From CAYLHS01 sp964383535 (GTDB lineage Bacteria; Actinomycetota; Acidimicrobiia; Spongiisociales; UBA4744): DNA of 31,251 nt. The stretch is from assembly GCA_964383535.1 (NCBI GenBank), contig CAYLHS010000019.1, positions 1 to 31,251 of the forward strand. The letters are read 5' to 3'. Positions 23,647 to 30,455 of the stretch are shown here, one piece after another. The first letter of the stretch is position 1. Every line of letters starts with the position of its first letter. The position numbers and the translations under genes were made by a program. The notes under the pieces are model-generated. The model was given only the letters and a program-made list of their open reading frames with translations, made no database searches and had not been told where the DNA came from.

Positions 23647-23673
23647 GGAACCGACGGCTCATGGAGGCTTTCC

Positions 23674-24348
23674 CTGGAGATCACGATCATCACGCTTTTC
23701 CCCGAGTTCTTCGAGGTCCCGCTGACCGTGAGCATCGTCGGGCGAGCCGTCGACGAGGGCCGTCTTCGCGTCGAAACGATCGACCTCAGGGCCTACGGCA
23801 GGGGCATGTACCGTCAGGTCGACGACGGCCCGTTCGGCGGTGGACCTGGCATGGTCTTGATGGTCGGTCCACTCGAGGAGGCTCTCGCCCCGTTCGAGGA
23901 TGCCCGAAGGGTCCTGTTGACGCCGGCAGGTCGTCCTCTCGAACAGTCGATACTCGATCGATGGGCAACTGTCGACCATCTGGTACTGGTCTGTGGCAGA
24001 TATGAGGGCGTGGACGAGCGTGTTGCACAGCACCTGATCGACGAGGAGATATCGATCGGCGATTTCGTCCTCGCCGGCGGCGAGGCAGTCGCGCTTGCGA
24101 TCGTCGAAGGGATCGCAAGGCTGCTACCTGGGGCGCTTGGCAACGACGAGTCGGCGGTGTCGGAGTCGTTCCGGGACGGGCTGCTCGAAGAGCCGCACTA
24201 CACGAGGCCCTCCGATCACCACGGTTGGGGCGTTCCCGACGTGCTGCTTTCGGGGGATCATGCACGGATCGAAGCGTGGCGCAAAGAGCAACGCGAAGTC
24301 CGAACGAGAGCACGGCGTCCCGATCTCTGGGAACGAAGGAACGACTGA
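23674..24348 (+). CDS. trmD: tRNA (guanine37-N1)-methyltransferase TrmD, CTG start
   Basis: TrmD methylates G37 of tRNAs with G36 and prevents frameshifting. The 224-residue product begins (M)EITIITLFPEFFEVPL, aligning with the family N-terminus. The central knot motifs LVCGRYEGVDERV and ISIGDFVLAGGE are present, followed by NDESAVSESF and LEEPHYTRP. No ATG, GTG or TTG exists in frame before GTG 23728, which would delete the conserved first strand. CTG at 23674 gives the exact family start and has GGAGG at 23663-23667 with 6-nt spacing, so CTG initiation is inferred. rimM, its usual upstream neighbour, is 7 kb away; rplS follows as expected. Confidence 0.93.
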   Translation: MEITIITLFPEFFEVPLTVSIVGRAVDEGRLRVETIDLRAYGRGMYRQVDDGPFGGGPGMVLMVGPLEEALAPFEDARRVLLTPAGRPLEQSILDRWATVDHLVLVCGRYEGVDERVAQHLIDEEISIGDFVLAGGEAVALAIVEGIARLLPGALGNDESAVSESFRDGLLEEPHYTRPSDHHGWGVPDVLLSGDHARIEAWRKEQREVRTRARRPDLWERRND

Positions 24349-24355
24349 GGGCTGC

Positions 24356-24361
24356 TATCTT
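24356..24361 (+). promoter_or_regulatory. rplS: Candidate -10 element for rplS
   Basis: TATCTT lies in the trmD–rplS spacer (24349-24412) and would give a leader of about 45 nt containing AGGAG at 24400-24404. No strong -35 is seen. Confidence 0.35.
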
Positions 24362-24412
24362 GCGGAGTCCACGGTCGGCTGCGATCATTCGCCCGCTCTA
24401 GGAGTCTTCATC

Positions 24413-24748
24413 ATGCTCGAACAACTCGAAAGCGCGTACCTGCGCGACGACATCCCCGACTTCCGGTCCGGCGATACGGTGCGGGTACACGTGCGCGTGG
24501 TAGAGGCCGGACGTGAGCGTGTTCAGGTGTTCGAAGGCGTGGTCATCGCGAGAGACGGCGCCGGCATCAGGAGCACCTTCACGGTTCGCAAGATCAGTTT
24601 CGGAGTAGGCGTCGAACGCGTCTTCCCGCTTCACGCCCCGATCATCCAGAAGATCGAAGTCACCCGCCGCGGCAAAGTCCGTCGCGGGAAGCTGTACTAC
24701 CTTCGGGACAGGGTCGGGAAGGCGGCTCGCATCAAAGAGCGGCGCTGA
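24413..24748 (+). CDS. rplS: 50S ribosomal protein L19
   Basis: The 111-residue protein has the L19 pattern: DIPDFRSGDTVRVHVRVVEAGRERVQVFEG, TFTVRKISFGVGVERVFPLH and the basic end RRGKVRRGKLYYLRDR. It lies at the 30S/50S interface. The ATG at 24413 follows AGGAG with 8-nt spacing. It is downstream of trmD in the conserved order but with its own likely promoter. Confidence 0.97.
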   Translation: MLEQLESAYLRDDIPDFRSGDTVRVHVRVVEAGRERVQVFEGVVIARDGAGIRSTFTVRKISFGVGVERVFPLHAPIIQKIEVTRRGKVRRGKLYYLRDRVGKAARIKERR

Positions 24749-24755
24749 CTGTCAC

Positions 24756-25382
24756 GTGTCGCTGCACCGTCAACCCACCAAGCGAACACCCTTCTGGGTG
24801 GAACTCCCTGTCCTGATCGTCATCGCACTCGTCATCGCGGTGCTCATCAAGACGTTTCTCGTCCAAACGTTTTGGATCCCCTCGGGGTCGATGGAGAACA
24901 CCCTGGAGGTCGGCGATCGGGTCATGGTCAACAAACTCGCGTACGGGGCCGATGGTGTTCCGGACCACGGCGACATCGTCGTGTTCATGCCTCCCTGGGG
25001 AGAGACGCAGGAATCCGAGCCGTTCTTCAAAGCCGTCATCCGTCACGTCGGAGAGTCACTGGGTCTGAGTTCGCCCAACATCGAGGACCTCATCAAGCGG
25101 GTCATTGCGGTCGGTGGTGAGACCATCGAGATCCGGAACAACCACGTCCTGTTGAACGGGGACCCAATCGATGAGCCCTACCTCCACGCGGGGACGAACA
25201 TGCCGGACTTCGGTCCGGTCACCGTGCCCGAAGGCGACGTCTTCGTGATGGGAGACAACCGGGATCACAGCAAAGACAGTCGAGTGTTCGGCACGATCCC
25301 GGCCGATTCGATCGTCGGCAAGGCATTCGTGCGAATCTGGCCGCTCAGTCGGATTGGCGGATTGGGCGTCGGTAGCACCTGA
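24756..25382 (+). CDS. lepB: Signal peptidase I
   Basis: LepB removes signal peptides from exported proteins at the outer face of the membrane. The 208-residue product has one N-terminal membrane helix (about residues 14-34). It has the catalytic serine motif PSGSM (S45), the catalytic lysine in LIKRVIAVGGE (K114) and the C-terminal signature MGDNRDHSKDSR. The start is GTG 24756, 7 nt after rplS. In many Actinobacteria rnhB follows lepB; here DUF2469 comes directly after a 60-nt spacer. Confidence 0.95.
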   Translation: MSLHRQPTKRTPFWVELPVLIVIALVIAVLIKTFLVQTFWIPSGSMENTLEVGDRVMVNKLAYGADGVPDHGDIVVFMPPWGETQESEPFFKAVIRHVGESLGLSSPNIEDLIKRVIAVGGETIEIRNNHVLLNGDPIDEPYLHAGTNMPDFGPVTVPEGDVFVMGDNRDHSKDSRVFGTIPADSIVGKAFVRIWPLSRIGGLGVGST

Positions 25383-25413
25383 TAGAACACGTGCCGAACG
25401 GGTCGCACGTTGG

Positions 25414-25419
25414 TACCAT
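25414..25419 (+). promoter_or_regulatory. Candidate -10 element for DUF2469–yraN
   Basis: TACCAT lies in the lepB–DUF2469 spacer (25383-25442) and would give a short leader containing AAGGA at 25433-25437, 5 nt before the ATG. No -35 recognised. Confidence 0.35.
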
Positions 25420-25442
25420 CTCCACGACCGAGAAGGAACGGA

Positions 25443-25739
25443 ATGCACGAGGAAGACCTGGAGCGCTACGAGTCCGAGATCGAACTGAAGATCTACAAGG
25501 AGTATCGCGACGTACTACCGATGTTCAAGTACGTCGTCGAAACGGAGCGCCGCTTCTACCTCGCCAACGGAGTCGACGTGCACACCCGCCATGACGATGG
25601 CTCGACCTACTTCGAGATCGAGCTCGAGGATGCGTGGGTATGGGACATGTACCGACCGGCGAGGTTCCTGCAACGGGTGCGGGTACTGACATTCCGGGAC
25701 GTGAATATCGAAGAGCTGGAGCCCGGCGTTCGCCTCTGA
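25443..25739 (+). CDS. DUF2469 family protein
   Basis: This 98-residue soluble protein is acidic at the N-terminus (HEEDLERYESEIELKIYKEYRDV). It carries the strongly conserved stretch VVETERRFYLAN, then an aromatic-rich segment (WVWDMYRPARF), matching DUF2469, a family essentially restricted to Actinobacteria. Function is unknown; conserved linkage with lepB, rnhB and yraN suggests nucleic-acid or envelope housekeeping, but this is only context. The ATG at 25443 has AAGGA upstream; an earlier GTG at 25410 would give eleven unrelated residues. Confidence 0.9.
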   Translation: MHEEDLERYESEIELKIYKEYRDVLPMFKYVVETERRFYLANGVDVHTRHDDGSTYFEIELEDAWVWDMYRPARFLQRVRVLTFRDVNIEELEPGVRL

Positions 25740-26065
25740 CGAAGCGGCAAGTTGGGCATCTCGGAGAGTGGATCGCTGCGCAGTTTCTCGTTCGCAGCGG
25801 GTTTCACATCATCGAACGCAACGTGAGGATCGGTCGAGGTGAGATCGACATTCTCGCCGAGCACCGAGGGCAGCGCGTCGCCGTCGAGGTGAAGTCTGCC
25901 GTGCTCGACCACGATGGGCGCGCGGATCCCATCGACGCGTTCGACGACGCGAAACGGAGGCAGGTCTGGTCGCTGGCACGGCGTGCCGGTGCCTGGCGGG
26001 TCGATGTGGTTGCTGTCGGGTTCAGACCCGATGGAGTCCGTGTTCATTGGGTGCCTGACGTATGA
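25736..26065 (+). CDS. yraN: UPF0102/YraN family endonuclease-like protein, probable CTG start
   Basis: The 109-residue product has the YraN pattern: QVGHLGEWIAAQFLVRSG, then the restriction-endonuclease-like core GRGEIDILAEHRGQRVAVEVKSAV with Glu, Asp and EVK active-site-type residues. A nucleic-acid-processing role is assumed for the family; the exact substrate is unknown. The family start is a few residues before QVG. No ATG, GTG or TTG lies there, but CTG 25736 gives (M)TKRQVGHLGE and overlaps the DUF2469 stop as CTGA. Conventional codons at 25634 or 25640 would overlap DUF2469 by about 100 nt. Confidence 0.85.
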   Translation: MTKRQVGHLGEWIAAQFLVRSGFHIIERNVRIGRGEIDILAEHRGQRVAVEVKSAVLDHDGRADPIDAFDDAKRRQVWSLARRAGAWRVDVVAVGFRPDGVRVHWVPDV

Positions 26066-26089
26066 CGCTCGCTCCGGCGGACGAGCTGT

Positions 26090-26284
26090 TCAGATCCCCG
26101 GGCGCGAAGATTCCTTGAACCAGCACCCTCGGTGCCAGTGTCGCCGCAGCTCCGGGGCCAGATCCGGCACCACCACGACGTGGAACTCGCCGATTTGGAC
26201 GGGCCCTTCACACCCCGGGCACACGTACCGTTTGCGAGCCGCGTACGGCTGAACGGGAGCGACGGTCACCGGATCAGTCGGCAT
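26090..26284 (-). CDS. Small Cys/His zinc-ribbon-like protein
   Basis: The 64-residue protein contains KRYVCPGCEGPVQIGEFHVV and then RRHWHRGCW: a CxxC pair and an HxHxxC group that could together bind one zinc. Similar short proteins with RCPGC...HVV...RRHWHxxCW occur widely in Actinobacteria without known function. The ATG at 26284 overlaps the end of the HAD gene by 11 nt, so it is the last gene of that minus-strand unit. I base the call on these motifs and the operon position. Confidence 0.75.
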   Translation of the reverse strand: MPTDPVTVAPVQPYAARKRYVCPGCEGPVQIGEFHVVVVPDLAPELRRHWHRGCWFKESSRPGI

Positions 26285-27227
26285 GGCCGGGTGCACGAGG
26301 GATCTCGGCGAACGCCTTGTGGCGGGCGTCGAGGATCTCTCTGGCGATCTGGTCGATGCTGTCGATGAGCCACAGATAGGCGGCCTTTCCTTCCCGATAG
26401 TCGGCTTCAGCCATGCCCTGGATCCGACCCTGCGACTGCAGCTGGCGAACCTGGCGGAAGTTGTTCGCCGGTGAGGTTGTGTACACCCCGAGCGTCTTGC
26501 CGCCCCGTTGATTGAGGATCGAGAAGACGGGGACGTCGCTCGGCCCATCCGCGATGTAGATCATGTTCTTGATCGGCACGCGCCGCTGTTCTTCGGACAT
26601 GAGGGCGTTCACGTCGATCGATGGCGTCTTGTTGACGCCCTTGTTGATCTCGAAGACGGCTCTTGTCTTCGATGTGTTGTCGATCGTGTAGCCGAGGTGT
26701 GAGATGGGGGAGTTGGGTTCGTCTATTCCGAGCCTGTCGAGGTATCCGGGTGGTGCCGGACGCTCGATGAAGTCGTTCGCCCAGATCCAATCGACGTGTG
26801 GCGCGATGGCACTGCCCTGGATCATGGACAGGATGCCCGTCGACACGACATAGTGCTCCACCGTTATCTCCTCATGGGCGAATTCGGGGATCTCGGTCAC
26901 ATACCGCTTGGAGACCTCGAGGAAGTCCGGGATCCCTGGCGCCATCTCGATCCTCTCTCCGAGTTCGTGGAGCTTCGCTCTCGTGAGCCCTTCGAAGCGG
27001 CCCTGGTCGACATAGGTCAGCAGATGTGTGAGGTATGCGGTGTCTCGTGCGACTCGCACGCCCCTCGCGCTGTAGTAGTCGACGAGACCGTCGACCTCGG
27101 ACCAGAAGGCACGCGCGTCGACGGAATACTCCTCGAAGAGCGGATCCTGCTGGTTGCCGGGAATCAGCGTGCGGTCGAAGTCCCAGATGAGAGCGATGAC
27201 GGTCTGGGTATAGAGCGGTATGGGCAT
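26274..27227 (-). CDS. HAD-superfamily phosphatase-like protein
   Basis: The 317-residue protein has HAD motif I WDFDRT (nucleophile D16, D18), a Ser/Thr motif II candidate in YVVSTG, a Lys region around EINKGVNKTP and motif III YIADGPSDVPVF. The large alpha-helical insert after motif I (about residues 40-110) resembles the cap of phosphoserine-phosphatase-type members. The substrate cannot be told. The ATG at 27227 is placed just before motif I; the open frame upstream to 27476 overlaps another gene. It follows the 124-residue uncharacterised gene by 4 nt, suggesting co-transcription. Confidence 0.85.
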   Translation of the reverse strand: MPIPLYTQTVIALIWDFDRTLIPGNQQDPLFEEYSVDARAFWSEVDGLVDYYSARGVRVARDTAYLTHLLTYVDQGRFEGLTRAKLHELGERIEMAPGIPDFLEVSKRYVTEIPEFAHEEITVEHYVVSTGILSMIQGSAIAPHVDWIWANDFIERPAPPGYLDRLGIDEPNSPISHLGYTIDNTSKTRAVFEINKGVNKTPSIDVNALMSEEQRRVPIKNMIYIADGPSDVPVFSILNQRGGKTLGVYTTSPANNFRQVRQLQSQGRIQGMAEADYREGKAAYLWLIDSIDQIAREILDARHKAFAEIPRAPGHAD

Positions 27228-27231
27228 GGCC

Positions 27232-27606
27232 TCATGGAATCTCGGGTTGCCCGAAGTGTACGCTCCCGTCGTCCAACCACCAGCCCTGCAGCCGCACGTC
27301 GACGCCTCTGAGACCCCGGTGCGCCTCTCCCATGCGTTCGAGTGGAACGAGGACATGGACCCGCCAGCCGTCGGCGGCAAGTCGCCGAAAGAGGGGTCGA
27401 TGGGCGCCTGGATCGGCGTGCGGCGTGAGAACCCAGTCGAGACACTCGTCGCTGACGACCACAGAAGACCGGTCATCGGCCCTCTTGTCGAGCGCGAGGC
27501 GATTCCATGCGATGGGCCGCGCCGAAAGGCCGACGGATCGGTACCGATCGAGACATGCGTCGATGATCGCTTCGGTCTCCAGCACAGTCGATTCGTACGC
27601 GAGCAC
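27232..27606 (-). CDS. Uncharacterised protein upstream of the HAD gene
   Basis: I do not recognise this 124-residue protein. It starts VLAYESTVLETEAIIDAC, has mixed alpha/beta character with a Rossmann-like stretch LAADGWRVHVLVPLERMG, and ends GWWLDDGSVHFGQPEIP. No signal peptide, membrane helix or clear catalytic motif is seen. The GTG at 27606 is preceded by AGGAGG with a 4-nt spacer, a strong site, whereas ATG 27639 has none. Tight spacing to the HAD gene suggests they work together. Shadow-gene status is unlikely because of the good ribosome site. Confidence 0.65.
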   Translation of the reverse strand: MLAYESTVLETEAIIDACLDRYRSVGLSARPIAWNRLALDKRADDRSSVVVSDECLDWVLTPHADPGAHRPLFRRLAADGWRVHVLVPLERMGEAHRGLRGVDVRLQGWWLDDGSVHFGQPEIP

Positions 27607-27627
27607 CTGACCTCCTCGAGTTACACC

Positions 27628-27633
27628 AGTGTA
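27628..27633 (-). promoter_or_regulatory. Candidate -10 element for the HAD unit, within a small dyad
   Basis: Minus-strand TACACT would start a leader of about 15 nt containing AGGAGG. It forms part of an inverted repeat TACAC-CA-GTGTA (27622-27633), a possible operator half-site pair. Short dyads like this can be chance. Confidence 0.35.
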
Positions 27634-27702
27634 GTTCACGGACTAGCTACGAGGCGTGTGATTCGTTTCCTTCTCCGGACGCGGGGGCAGCGAGTCGATG
27701 AC

Positions 27703-27900
27703 GTGAGCATGAAGGACTGCACGCATCTCTACAGAGAACAGCAGATTGGGGCCGGACTCGTGCGCAGGATCTGCGTACATTGCTCCAGCATCAGCATCGG
27801 TGAGCGTTCGCGACTTGGAGCCGACCCTTGGGGCAAGAGGACAGAAGAGATTCTGTCGAGCTCACGGGCTCAGAGAAACGAGAAGGTGCTCGCCGGCTAG
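27703..27900 (+). CDS. Small CxxC-containing protein
   Basis: The frame encodes about 65 residues: VSMKDCTHLYREQQIGAG, then RRICVHCSSISIG, then a polar tail. The C-T-H and CVHC groups could bind a metal. The pattern CxH...GAG.VRRxCxxC..VSI seems like a small actinobacterial protein, though I cannot confirm a family. The start is GTG 27703 or ATG 27709; no clear ribosome site is visible. The frame is open further upstream, where it is antisense to the preceding genes. Moderate confidence. Confidence 0.5.
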   Translation: MSMKDCTHLYREQQIGAGLVRRICVHCSSISIGERSRLGADPWGKRTEEILSSSRAQRNEKVLAG

Positions 27901-27908
27901 ACCTGTCC

Positions 27909-27932
27909 TACCCCGACCGTAGGGTCGGGGTA
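27909..27932 (+). promoter_or_regulatory. 10-bp dyad overlapping a -10 candidate and the yifB start codon
   Basis: TACCCCGACC (27909-27918), loop GTAG, GGTCGGGGTA (27923-27932) form perfect 10-bp arms ending on the A of the yifB ATG. TAGGGT at 27920-27925 in its centre is a TANNNT -10 candidate exactly 6 nt before the ATG. There is no T-tract. It may be an operator on a leaderless promoter, or a hairpin ending the small upstream gene. Confidence 0.6.
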
Positions 27933-29401
27933 TGTTCGCAACCGTCACCTCCGTCGCACTGGTCGGCGTGGAACCGAAGCCGATACGTGTCGAAGTCCAC
28001 ATAGGGGCACCGAAGGACCGATTCGCCCTGGTGGGACTGCCTGATACGGCAGTCCGCGAAGCGAAGGATCGAGTGCGGTCCGCCATTGTCCAATCGGGGT
28101 TCCGGTTCCCGAACCGAGCAGTGACCGTCAACCTCGCTCCTGCCGACATCCCCAAGGCCGGATCGGCCTATGACTTGCCGATCGCGCTCGGCGTGCTCGC
28201 CGCGGCGGGCAGCGTTCCGCCGACCGTAGGCAGCATCGTCGCGCTCGGCGAGCTGGCCCTCGACGGCACGGTGAGAGCTGCACGGGGTGGGTTGGGGGCG
28301 GGTCTGGTCGCACGTGACACGGGACTCCCATGCCTGGTGTCCGTGCAGTCGGCGGCAGAGGCTCGAAGAGTGCCCGGAGCGGAGGTTCGCGCGGTCAGGT
28401 CCCTCTCGGAGGCCGTGGCCGTCGCTCAGGGAACCACGCCTGGTGCACCGATTCGACCTGCGACCGACGTGGCGGTTCTCAGCGTGGCCGATCTGTCCGA
28501 GGTACGCGGTCAGGCAGTCGGGAGAAGAGCGCTCGAGGTGTCAGCCGCCGGACGGCACCCGCTGCTCCTGTGGGGACCCCCCGGATCGGGCAAGACGATG
28601 CTGGCGATCCGGATGGCGGGGATCCTGCCTCCGCTCGGTGAGGAGGAGCGCCTGGAAGTAGCCCAGGTCTGGGATGCAGCTGGGCGTTCAGGCCAGGCGG
28701 GGATGCCTCCTTTCAGGTCGCCGCACCATTCCGCGACGATGCCGGCCATCATCGGCGGAGGGAGCGGCATTCCCGTACCTGGCGAGATCTCCCTCGCCCA
28801 CAAAGGAGTGCTCTTTCTTGACGAACTGGGCGAGTTTCCAATCAACATCCTGAACGCGCTCCGTCAACCGCTCGAGTCGGGATGGGTCGTGGTGTCTCGG
28901 AAGGGTGTGTCGGTGCGGTTTCCGAGCGATTTCCAACTCGTCGCTGCAACGAACCCCTGCCCATGTGGCTACGCGGGGGATCGCCTTCGCCCCTGCTCCT
29001 GTACGGTCCCGACGATCGATCGGTACCGACGCCGCCTCTCGGGTCCGCTACTGGATCGCTTCGATCTTCGCGTCCCGATTCCCAGGCCACCACGTGGCGA
29101 CCTGGTCGGACCCGCCGGGGAGTCGAGCCGGGCGGTTGCAGATCGAGTGGAGGCGGCGTGGGAGATGCAGCGCGAGCGCGGGAGACCGAATGGCCGACTC
29201 GGCAGAGGTGAGTTGGACGCTCTCGAGTGGACCCCAGATGCTCGACGGCTGCTCGAGGCTGCAATCGAGCGCTTTGCGCTGACGGGAAGGGGATTCGACA
29301 GGATCAGGCGTGTTGCGAGAACGATCGCCGATCTCGTGGGTGTCGGACCGGTCGACGAACCACACGTCGCGGAGGCGTTGTCGTTTCGGGGGGAGTGGTG
29401 A
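27932..29401 (+). CDS. comM: YifB/ComM-type Mg-chelatase-like AAA+ ATPase
   Basis: The 489-residue protein begins MFATVTSVALVGVEPKPIRVEVHI, the ChlI-like N-terminal domain. Its AAA+ domain has Walker A GPPGSGKTM, the SPHHSAT segment, Walker B LFLDELGEF, and NPCPCGYAGD, which is typical of this family. ComM is a hexameric helicase that drives branch migration during natural transformation in Gram-negative bacteria; the role in Actinobacteria is less studied. It overlaps dprA by 4 nt, supporting a shared role in handling incoming single-stranded DNA. No conventional ribosome site precedes the ATG. Confidence 0.93.
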   Translation: MFATVTSVALVGVEPKPIRVEVHIGAPKDRFALVGLPDTAVREAKDRVRSAIVQSGFRFPNRAVTVNLAPADIPKAGSAYDLPIALGVLAAAGSVPPTVGSIVALGELALDGTVRAARGGLGAGLVARDTGLPCLVSVQSAAEARRVPGAEVRAVRSLSEAVAVAQGTTPGAPIRPATDVAVLSVADLSEVRGQAVGRRALEVSAAGRHPLLLWGPPGSGKTMLAIRMAGILPPLGEEERLEVAQVWDAAGRSGQAGMPPFRSPHHSATMPAIIGGGSGIPVPGEISLAHKGVLFLDELGEFPINILNALRQPLESGWVVVSRKGVSVRFPSDFQLVAATNPCPCGYAGDRLRPCSCTVPTIDRYRRRLSGPLLDRFDLRVPIPRPPRGDLVGPAGESSRAVADRVEAAWEMQRERGRPNGRLGRGELDALEWTPDARRLLEAAIERFALTGRGFDRIRRVARTIADLVGVGPVDEPHVAEALSFRGEW

Positions 29402-30432
29402 ACGCCCGCATCCAACTCGCCTACGTCGGCATGCACCCGGACCGAAGGGCCGATCTCGAGCGGCGCCACGGCTCGCCCGAGGCAGTCCTGCGGGCGATTC
29501 GAAGTGGCAGGATCGAAGTCCCCGAAAGGGCGCGACGCGCTGGGATGGTGCCAGCAGACGAGCGCCTCGGGGAACTTGCGGCGGCAGACGTCGCGATCAC
29601 CTTCCGAGAGGACCTGCCCGGTCACCTTGCCGAACTTCCGGACGCTCCCGACCTCCTGTTCGTGCGTGGCACCATTCCTTCCGAGCCTGGCGTCGCGGTT
29701 GTTGGGTCACGGCGGGCGACGAGCTATGGGATGTCCCTCGCGCATAGGTACGGCATGGCTTTGGCTCATGCAGGGTGGCCCGTCGTGTCGGGACTGGCCC
29801 GGGGTGTCGACGGCGCCGCCCACCGCGGGGTTGTGGATGCGCATGGCCGCGGTGTAGCGGTGCTCGGCTGCGGGCCGGACGTGTGGTACCCGCGTGAGCA
29901 CGAGGAACTTGGCAGAGCGCTCATCGGCAACAACGGAGCGGTCGTGACCGAGTATCCGCCGGGCACGCCGCCCAATGGCTGGCGGTTTCCACCGCGCAAT
30001 CGCATCATCTCCGGGCTGTCCGGAGTCGTGGTCGTCGTCGAGGCCGCATCGACGGGTGGAGCTCTCATCACCGCCAGGAGGGCCCTCGCGCAGGGCAGGG
30101 ACGTGTTCGCCGTCCCCGGGGACGTCGATCGGTCGACCTCGGAAGGCTGCAACCGTGTCATCAGGGACGGAGCCCTGCCGGTGTTCGATTCCGAAGATCT
30201 CATCGAGGCCGTGTCTCTGGCGCTCGGCCCACCGCGCACATCGCCACTCGCGGATGGCGCATCGGCTGAGGATGGACCAATGGACGATGGGCCAGTAGAC
30301 GATCTCGTGGGGAAGACCATCGATGAGCTGTCGGTTGCGCGGCCGGTCTCGGAGGTGCTGGCTCACGTCGCCAGGCTCGAAGCGCTCGGCGTTGTTCGAC
30401 GCGAGGGAGGCCGCATCGTGAAGGGTCGTTGA
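29398..30432 (+). CDS. dprA: DNA processing protein DprA
   Basis: DprA loads RecA on single-stranded DNA in natural transformation. The 344-residue product has a helical N-terminal region and the DprA Rossmann core: VAVVGSRRATSYG, VSGLARGVDGAAHRG, AVLGCGPDVWYP, SEYP-like TEYPPGTPP, FPPRNRIISGLS, VVVEAASTGGALITA and AVPGDVDRSTSEGCN. A C-terminal winged-helix-like domain begins around KTIDELSVARPVSEVL. GTG 29398 overlaps the yifB stop (GTGA) and has GGGGGAG upstream. In-frame codons upstream lie inside yifB. Confidence 0.95.
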   Translation: MNARIQLAYVGMHPDRRADLERRHGSPEAVLRAIRSGRIEVPERARRAGMVPADERLGELAAADVAITFREDLPGHLAELPDAPDLLFVRGTIPSEPGVAVVGSRRATSYGMSLAHRYGMALAHAGWPVVSGLARGVDGAAHRGVVDAHGRGVAVLGCGPDVWYPREHEELGRALIGNNGAVVTEYPPGTPPNGWRFPPRNRIISGLSGVVVVVEAASTGGALITARRALAQGRDVFAVPGDVDRSTSEGCNRVIRDGALPVFDSEDLIEAVSLALGPPRTSPLADGASAEDGPMDDGPVDDLVGKTIDELSVARPVSEVLAHVARLEALGVVRREGGRIVKGR

Positions 30433-30455
30433 CGCTCCGGGGTCGGACGGCGACC

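Noticed and set aside
26796..27311. 171-codon plus-strand frame opposite the HAD gene
   Set aside because: The HAD motifs on the minus strand are clear; the plus-strand product has no pattern.
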